Assembly: GCF_022605725.1 (NCBI RefSeq)
Contig: NC_065561.1
Coordinates: 21,490,256-21,554,255, forward strand
From: Anthonomus grandis grandis
Taxonomy: Eukaryota > Arthropoda > Insecta > Coleoptera > Curculionidae
Direction: 5' to 3'
Length of the DNA: 64,000 nucleotides
In this document: positions 56,781 to 64,000 of the stretch, in pieces
Layout: each line of letters starts with the position of its first letter
How positions within the stretch are numbered: position 1 is the first letter of the stretch
The notes under the pieces: generated by a model
Databases searched by the model: none
What the model saw: the letters and a program-made list of their open reading frames with translations, nothing else
What the model was told of the DNA's origin: nothing
Made by a program: the position numbers and the translations under genes

Positions 56781-57430
56781 AATGACGTCAACTGCCTAGA
56801 CGAAATTATTGATTTTTTTAAAAAGAGTACAATCAATAATTTCTTCTAGGCAATAGACATCATTCAGGTTTTTAATGACTAGTTTACATCATAATGAATA
56901 TTGTCTTGAATATGTGCCTTTTGTTTTATGACAATATTCCAACTAGTTTTTGAGATATTGGAGTTTGAAATGAGTGGTCACTTTGAAGTTCAAACAGCAG
57001 CCTTGGACATGCCGACAATTATGAAACTATTCCTTGGATTAATTTACACCATAGGAATCATTTGCAAAGAATAATATTTTGCATACTATGCTTTTTGTTT
57101 AATGAGAATATCCCAACTAGTTTTTGAGATGTTGGAATTTGAAGTGAGTGATCACTTTGAAAATCAAACAACAATTTTGGGTATCGTCACCTAAAAGTGC
57201 CGATAACTCTGAAACTATTTCTTAAATTAATTTACACCATAAGAAACATTTGCAAAGAGTATTCTCTTGAATATCACACTTTTTGTTTCGTAAGAATATT
57301 CCAACCAATTTTTGAGATATTAAATTTTGAATTTCGTCCAGGCAATTTTTTTTTTGAATGACGTCAACTGCCTAGACGAAATTATTGATTTTCTTAAAAA
57401 GAGTAAAATTAATAATTTTTAAATTTTCAT
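56780..57430. repeat. Left arm of a large imperfect inverted repeat with ~175-185-bp internal units
   Basis: TTTTTGAGATATTGGAGTTT-type blocks recur at about 56946, 57120 and 57308. Segments such as AGTGATCACTTTGAAAATCA and TTAATTTACACCATAAGA are found in reverse complement at 59.55-59.95 kb. Each side is bordered by CAACTGCCTAGACGAAATT-type hairpin arms. Confidence 0.75.
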
Positions 57431-57920
57431 AATTTCGCTAAAATAATAAATTTAATTTTCTCTTTATTGAATCTATTTTTCTAGAAAGAATTAATTTCCA
57501 GCAATTTACAAAAAAAAAATGCCACTGTATATTACTATCTAATTTCCATCAAAAAATTCTTGATTTTATTTAATTAATTAAAAAAAAATTTTTTCGCTTT
57601 TTTAAATATCCCTGAAGATGTCATTAGAAAAAAATCCGCAATGAATAAAAAAAAAATTAATAGTAAAATGTCATTACTAAGTTGCGCGGAAAGTGAGAGT
57701 CAAACATTTTTTACGGTATCGCCCCCCAAAAAATTCTATTGCCTCTTATGGGAGCGGTGCTAGGCACGCGTTTTTTTCTTTACATTTTTTTTTGCATATT
57801 TAATTATTAAATTATTGGAAAGAGTTACACATGCCATATTTTACCTAAAATAAACTCAAAGTCTCGCAAATGTAGCGTTTAACCTAAAATATAGATTAAA
57901 ACGTGCAGATATGGTTAGAC
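57431..57920. other. Intergenic, nothing recognised
   Basis: AT-rich with homopolymer runs. No frame or repeat seen. Confidence 0.5.
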
Positions 57921-57925
57921 AATAA

Positions 57926-58135
57926 TTAAATAAATATACCGTATTTTAAGGATCTAAGATCATTTGGAAGTCTTAGATTAATTTCAGGTACATTCAATCG
58001 AATAAACTTGATTAAGTTACAGTCTGTATAATTAAAGTGATTTAATATTTTAAACAAAAATATCACAGCCCGTGTTTTTCTTTTAACTAGGAGAGTATTA
58101 AATGAAGAACTAACTTTCATACGTCAATAAGAACC
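57926..58135 (-). mobile_element. Possible LINE reverse transcriptase C-terminal scrap
   Basis: A minus-strand 64-codon frame reads LLVKRKTRAVIFLFKILNHF, then LNVPEINLRLPNDLRS, in the style of LINE RT C-termini (RR..x.FLFKLLN ... VP..R.R). No other domain. Confidence 0.4.
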
Positions 58136-58327
58136 ATTTTTTTGGACCAATTATTCAGAGCACAGATTCCAAAGACATCTGTATTTGACAAGCATATATA
58201 GGGTGTCTCCTTTTTCATAGGGACAGTATTGCTATATCCTATACTATAAAAGATACGAGGGCGGTTAAATTAGAAAAAAGTTGCGGCATTTTATTCTGAT
58301 TAAAAAAGTGTATTAAATTTTTTATGC

Positions 58328-58510
58328 GACGTTTCGTTTTTTAGATATCATCATCAACTTTTTTTTTTTAAAATACGGACCTGGATTTTTTATTTTATAT
58401 TTAAAAAAAATTTTTATTTTCCTTTTCAACAATGTGTAACTTAAATGTCTGTCTCGACGTTTCGGTATAAAAATAGCAGTTTTCAAGCTTTTTTCTTTAA
58501 TACGGACCTG
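58328..58510 (-). ncRNA. Two hammerhead-like motifs of Penelope type, ~128 bp apart (degenerate)
   Basis: Minus strand. Copy a (58357-58328) reads TTGATGA, spacer, CGAAACGTC. Copy b (58487-58456) reads CTTGAAAA, TGCTATTTTTATA, CCGAAACGTC. Both lie next to an ATACGGACCTG block (58373-58383 and 58500-58510, plus strand). The CUGANGA-like core, short stem and GAAACGTC order matches the small dimer-type hammerheads reported in Penelope-like elements, but both cores carry changes. No Penelope RT was seen nearby. Confidence 0.4.
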
Positions 58511-58869
58511 ATTAGTATTTACAAAATTAAATTACGGCAGATTTGGGTTGAGTTGGGTTAGCTGCTAATATTATTCACTAACATCAATTGCGGCTGATAT
58601 TTTTTTTATGTGGTTAGGAAAAAAATTACGATATGTGATTTGTTCGATATTAATATTCGATAACGAAAATCTATTTTCAAAGCTGCATGGAGAGCCACCT
58701 TTAATGAAAATGGAACCGTGCTTGTCGAATGGTTCAAACTTTATAACAATGTCAGATTTATTACGGCTGTGACTTATTTAGGTAGACCATGAAAATAAAA
58801 ATATGTCGTAGCTACGACAACAATTATTATTATTAATTACAACAAAATTATAAAAATATTACTTTGATA

Positions 58870-59060
58870 TAGGTTAACTATAGATTTGTTTATCACCTAT
58901 AATTTTCTTAAAAACCATTTTTTTCTTAGGCAGTTATTTTATGCAAAAAAAAACGTTTTTTAACCTCACCCCACCCCCCCACACAACTTACCAGTAAGAA
59001 ATTCTTCTGAAAAATCAATTTTTTTCGTCCATTCTTTCTAGAATTTCTAGATCCAATAAA
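58870..59060. repeat. G-tract repeat, copy 10 (diverged)
   Basis: C-rich CACCCCACCCCCCCACAC at about 58967-58984, preceded by TCACCTATAATTTTCTTAAA and followed by ACTTACCAGTAAGAAATTCT, as in the other members. Confidence 0.7.
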
Positions 59061-59449
59061 GAAAAAATTAAATTTATTAGAAATTTTGAGAATTTAAAAA
59101 TCTTAGACATATTATTTACCAACAAACATATATTGACCGTAGATACTGTAAAGTAACAGGATTGCACACTTAGGGTATATGTTATGAGCTAAATTTGAAC
59201 TAATTTGTAAGGAACACTGAAATGTATAGTGACAAAACTTGTTGTTTTTATAATAATAAATCAGTAACGTATATTTTAATATGCTAATAAAAAAATCATT
59301 AATTGCATTTAAGTGTATCTCAATGCAACATTACTAATTTCTTTAAACTGGTTGCAATTGTAATGGGCCCTATTTCTTTTATATTTGTAGGTAGCTTTAT
59401 CCCTTTGTCTACTGATTAATTTTAAATCATGCACATATTCAGGACAATA

Positions 59450-59935
59450 TTCATTATGATGTAAACTAGTCAATGAAAAAGTTGATGATGTAAATTGCCT
59501 GGAAGAAATTATTGATTTTACTCTTTTTAAGTCAAGGCACTTGACGTTTAAAAAAAGAAATTAATGACCTCAACTGCCTGGACGAAATTCAAAATGCAAT
59601 ATCTCAAAAACTGGTTGGAATATTCTTACGAAACAAAAAGTGTGACATTCAAGAGAATATTCTTCGCAAATATGTCTTATGGTGTAAATTAATTTAAGGA
59701 ATAGTTTCAGAGTTATCGGCACTTTTAGGTGATGATACCCAAAATTGTTGTTTGATTGTCAAAGTGACCACTCACTTCAAAATTTAATATCTTAAAAACT
59801 GCTTGGAATATTCTCAAGTAATAAAAAGCCTAGTATTTAAAAGAATATTCTTTACAAATGTTCCCTATGGCATAAATAAGTCCAAGGAATAGTTTCAGAT
59901 TTAACGGCAGTTATAGATCAGTTCTTCTTTTGAAG
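59450..59935. repeat. Right arm of the large imperfect inverted repeat
   Basis: Reverse-complement counterpart of 56780-57430, including ATCTCAAAAACTGGTTGGAA, AGTTTCAGAGTTATCGGCAC and AAAGTGACCACTCACTTCAA. The two arms are separated by about 2 kb. Confidence 0.75.
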
Positions 59936-60551
59936 ATTGAAGACGCCTCAAATTCACGTCATGTATAGACGTCTTAAAAATCGCTATGAATGCCTGGCAG
60001 AAACTTAAAAGTACTTTAAAGACCTTAAATGGCATTTTTCTGGAAGATACGCATTATATGTACTTAAAATATTGCCATCTTATGTAATGTCATTTGCATA
60101 CAAAAAAAAATCAGTTTATGTAATCTGAATACGAATAAACTCTTGTTTAGTGTTACTTATTTAATTTAAAAGCACAAGATTGGAACCTCCTCCTCGATTA
60201 TAATCGCTTATATTGGAATCAGAAACCCTGATAGATTCGTTTATTATTTGAGAAAAACCAGGAGTTTCCAATACACTTAAGTAATACCTGTGATGATTGA
60301 ATAGTAATAGTTTATCAGTGGAATAATTTCATCTACATAATTTACTATGTTCTATGTTCGTTTGTTCTGTTCAAGACGGGCAATACATTTTTATATATAA
60401 CAATAGAAATGTCTAAAAAAAATCCAAGTTAAAATTAGGCATATCTAAATCAGAAAGACTGCAGGGCAAACTCGATCTTACATAGTATCACTAATAATGA
60501 AATAAAGTATGTTTCAATGTAGGTGAATTTTTCTACAAGATTAAAGTGAAC

Positions 60552-61328
60552 ATGGAAGAACTATGGGTTAATAAAGTAATGGAGACAGACCCATTTCAAA
60601 GTGTATACCACAAGGATTAATTTTTTCAGAAATTTGCCAAATTTTAACGCTCAACTGCCTGGAATAATAAAACTAATTCCATTATTCAACTGCCTCTGGA
60701 ATTCAGTGAATAAGGAACTAATTAAATTGCCTAAAATGTCACAAAATTCTGAAAAATCGAATGCATATGTCAACCGCCTAGAAGTTAACAGAAATACGCC
60801 CAATCAGACTTAACTGTAAAAAAAAATCCAGAAATTCACTATTTGATTTCTTTAAATTTCATAACGTTTTTTGATAGATGACAGTCGAAAATTGTGAGTT
60901 TCCAGTTAATTTTTCCAAGCAGTTGAAAAGAAAAACACGTTCAACTGCCTGGAAGAGACACTCCTTTGACAATCTTCCAGACAGTTTAATTATCTGGTTG
61001 ATTTTTGTATATAAAATTCCCTCTAACTCTGGAAATGTTTGAGGTCCAAGGATCCTTCATTTATGAAATTATTCATATTATGAAAGTCAGTCAGTGTTCA
61101 ACAGACCCATTTCAAAGTGTATTAGACAAAATACACTCAAAAGTATACAAGGAGGACGTCTTTCAATTACTTTTAATTTTAGAATATTCTATAATTAACC
61201 GTAATAAAAATTACAGCAATAACTTACCGAATTCCGCAGACGGCATGTTTGCACGACCGAAAGAATCGCAGACAGAAAAGAAATTTAAAAGTTTAATAAG
61301 TCAATGGGTGCACGGATACTTTCAGTAA
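60552..61328 (+). other. Unrecognised split open frame around a repeat insertion
   Basis: At 60552 an ATG opens a short frame (MEELWVNKVMETDPFQS...) that stops at 60618-60620. The same words (TDPFQSV) reappear in the 107-codon frame 61005-61325, and the DNA around them (ACAGACCCATTTCAAAGTGT) is a direct repeat at about 60584 and 61102. Sequence with AACTGCCTGGAA hairpin motifs lies between. It could be an old coding exon split by an insertion that duplicated its target, or chance. No protein family recognised. Confidence 0.25.
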
Positions 61329-61329
61329 A

Positions 61330-63240
61330 TATTGAAACCGCGATGATACTACAAGTGAAACTGAACCCGACCCACCACTACTGCTTTAATTCGGATTTTC
61401 AGTTGATGGTAGACGTAGCAAATATTCGTCGTTTGCGCACCTCGTGCTCACTAAATCTGATTTAAACTTTTAAAAAATAATAAGCTTTATAGTACGCTAT
61501 AACAACATTTGGAGTTTCAAGGTTAATTAGGGTGGGTTCTTTGGAAAACTTAATTACTGTTGTTGTTTTACATTATTAAGGTGATTAAGGTGCTATTTTA
61601 ATAATGACAATTTCATGAATTGTTACGTAGCGAAATATACAATTAATTGTAATAAAATAAACAAATATACTTAGGGAGACTTATAAACTACAATAAAAAC
61701 AAGGGCCTTGACGGCTTAGTAATATTTTAAAATTTGAGTATTTTGAAGAGAAATAGATAAAGAATAAAATTATTATTGCAAATGGATGATTTCATTGAGT
61801 AAATAATAACAAACAAATACATCTTAAAAGTCTATCGTATATAAAAAGAGAAACCTTAATTATAATAACAAACGAGTGTTAATTTCAGGCAGTTCCAATA
61901 AAATCAGTTGCTATATTTACGCATAATAATGCAGTTTTTTTTAAAATAATTATTATTATGAAATGTTTAAATATTATGTAGCAGACACCTCAATGTCGTT
62001 CATAAATTATAAAAAAACCACGTATGTACGATAAATATAATTTATTTAAAAAAAACCCTGTCTAGAAAATCCTTCACCCGAAATAACCTGTCCTGCTACT
62101 GCTGCTATTAATCACAGAACGGTATATTAGCAATAAATAATAAGAAATATACCCTCAACGAATTACGCATAAATAATATTGTTATTAATTAAAAAGTCAC
62201 CGTATGGTACGATGACGCGCGTATGAGTTGGACTTTATATTCTGCATTAATTGGTAGGACCACGACCAGTAAGATTATTATTATTATTATTATTATTTAT
62301 GTTCTTTTTTTTCTTGCCTAATGACGTTACACCGGTTAAATTGTTTTAATTAATTTAGCAAGAGACAAACCAGTTTTACAAAATCCGTCTTCTTTTTGAG
62401 TATTTGCGTCAACAACTCGGCATATATGGATAATATAACAGAGGAGCTCAAAAACTGATAAATTCACTATAAACGATTGTTCCCTAACAAATTTCAACTT
62501 TTAACATAAATACAAAAATGTCATTTTGATATCAAATGAAGTTGATAATGTTAATTGTTGAACATGTAATAATCCAGATAACTGAAAAATGACCAAAAGT
62601 GGATTTATCGGTTTTTGCATTAGCACCTCAGTTATTGTTGGTTTTACGAAATAAAGACTTTCATGCAAATAACGTATTTCAAAATTTATTCAATTTTCCT
62701 GTCTTTTAAAATATTTAAATGAAACATAAAAATTCATAATGAGAAATGCTAGATATTCAAATAAAGCTAGTGACATTTTGCCATTATTTACGACTTACTC
62801 TCGATGATAATTTGAAGTATACATATAAGTTTTTTTAGTATGTGTGTTCATTTCATATCCGGGAGATTTACAAACATTTTTTAACAAACAACAATTAACA
62901 AGTTTATAAGGGATGCGTCATGATTCCTTATTGATCATCGCGCACATACATGCTAATGCATCAAGTTACTCATTGTTGTTTAATAAAGTATACTCACCTT
63001 TCGATATTAAAAGAATTTATACCGGTTTGCTTTTATTGTAAACTGAAAATATCAGTAGAGGCAGTTTTAATTCCCTAGTTTAAGCATTTAAAATCAGCTG
63101 AATATTTTTTTAAAAGTGTCTAGAGAGAGTGTCTAAAAAAACCTTTAAAAAAAGAATTGAAATATGTTTAAAAGAATTATATACAAAGAAATCCAAGATT
63201 TAGTCATCCAAGGTACAATAGCCATCAAATTTGAAGAAAT
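61330..63240. other. Intergenic, nothing recognised except an ATT microsatellite
   Basis: AT-rich. An ATT run lies at about 62275-62297. No gene, transposon end or longer tandem repeat could be supported. Confidence 0.5.
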
Positions 63241-64000
63241 TAAAACCGAAAACCGCGAAATTGTTATTTTATGATTTTTTTTTTTGATTAACTTTTTTGG
63301 TCATAACTTTAGAACCATTGGAAATATTTTCATAATTTTTTAACGACAAAATAATGGGATTCCTGAGGATGAATTTGAGTGTAAAACGTCACTCTGAACT
63401 CAAGATTTAAATAGAAATGGCATTTTTGGTTGGACCACTTTTTATTGGTCAATTTTTTTACCAATTTTTTACTTCTATTGCAAATATTTTTTATTAATAG
63501 TTGGACTATTTTAAAGAAATTACACATAAAAAAGTCCAATTATTTTTAAACATTTTTATATGTAAACGTTTTTTGTACCTCAAGAACTTTTTGAGTTAGA
63601 GACAATTTTGACATTCAAAGTTCAAGAACCTTCAAATTTGAAGAATTTAAAGCGAAATTGTTATTTTATGATTTTTATTTTTTAACGAACATTTTTGGTC
63701 ATAACTTTGGAACCACTGGAAATATTTTCATAATTTTTCACGTTAAAATAGTCGGATTCCTGAGGATGAGTTCAAGTGTAAAAACGTCACTCTGGACGCA
63801 AAATTTGAATTGAAATGGTATTTTTGGTTGGACCACTTTTTATTGGTCAATTTTTTATCAATTTTTCAATTCTATTGAAAATATTTCTTTGAAATAGTTA
63901 GAATATTTTAAAGAGAATTACACGCATGACAAGTCTAATTATTTTCGAACATTTTCATATATAAACGTTTTTTGTACCTTAAGAACTTTTTGAATTAGAG
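63241..64000. repeat. 398-bp tandem repeat, runs off the right end
   Basis: TTGTTATTTTATGATTTTT starts at 63261 and again at 63659 (398 bp). GGTTGGACCACTTTTTATTG and AAACGTTTTTTGTACCT also recur at that spacing. At least 1.9 copies are in view. It is related, in reverse complement, to 12.66-13.3 kb. Confidence 0.85.

Noticed and set aside
15540..64000. CRISPR-like regularly spaced repeats
   Set aside because: The regular spacing comes from head-to-tail satellites and hairpin units in an intron-containing eukaryotic genome; there are no unique spacers between short repeats and no cas genes.

Overview
This window is nuclear DNA from an insect, probably a beetle. The insect assignment rests on the gene structures (short consensus splice sites, introns from 59 nt to about 10 kb), the protein families and the transposon mix (non-LTR retrotransposons, pogo, hAT, mariner and Penelope-like relics). 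The narrower beetle assignment is inference only. The DNA is strongly AT-rich. Three protein-coding genes can be assembled exon by exon with intact splice phases; almost everything else is satellite DNA and decayed mobile elements.

Layout. (1) 1-9.35 kb, minus strand: the 5' half of mitochondrial Hsp60; its 3' half lies left of the window. The 7.8-kb intron between its first two coding exons is full of nested, broken non-LTR retrotransposons. (2) About 9.35-9.9 kb: a compact divergent promoter region with four TGACGT cores, an 8-bp-arm dyad and a CCAAT box. (3) About 9.9-39.05 kb, plus strand: a 14-coding-exon M16C-type zinc metallopeptidase (1,021 aa, HTLEH zinc motif intact), related to the C05D11.1/YOL098C group. 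Its introns carry about 67 copies of a 182-bp satellite in three arrays, a 228-bp hairpin-bearing repeat, a dated hAT insertion and LINE relics. (4) 39.05-39.69 kb: a short convergent intergenic gap. (5) 39.69-50.15 kb, minus strand: a complete CRAL-TRIO lipid-binding protein gene (303 aa, TATA box, 59-nt 5'UTR intron, 13-codon last exon). One of its introns holds about 21 copies of a second, 178-bp satellite. (6) 50.15-64 kb: no convincing host gene. It holds a 4.1-kb pogo-type DNA transposon with a nested repeat insertion, G-tract foldback repeats, hammerhead-like motifs of Penelope type, inverted repeats and a 398-bp tandem repeat that runs off the right end.

The genes are not an operon and share no obvious pathway. 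Hsp60 (mitochondrial folding) and the M16 peptidase share a divergent promoter region, which could couple a chaperone to a peptidase; this is inference. No new enzymatic system was found. The points most worth testing are a 126-nt in-frame, exon-like segment inside a repeat in M16 intron 6, a ten-copy family with G-quadruplex-type tracts, hammerhead-ribozyme-like motifs, and the higher-order structure of the intronic satellites.
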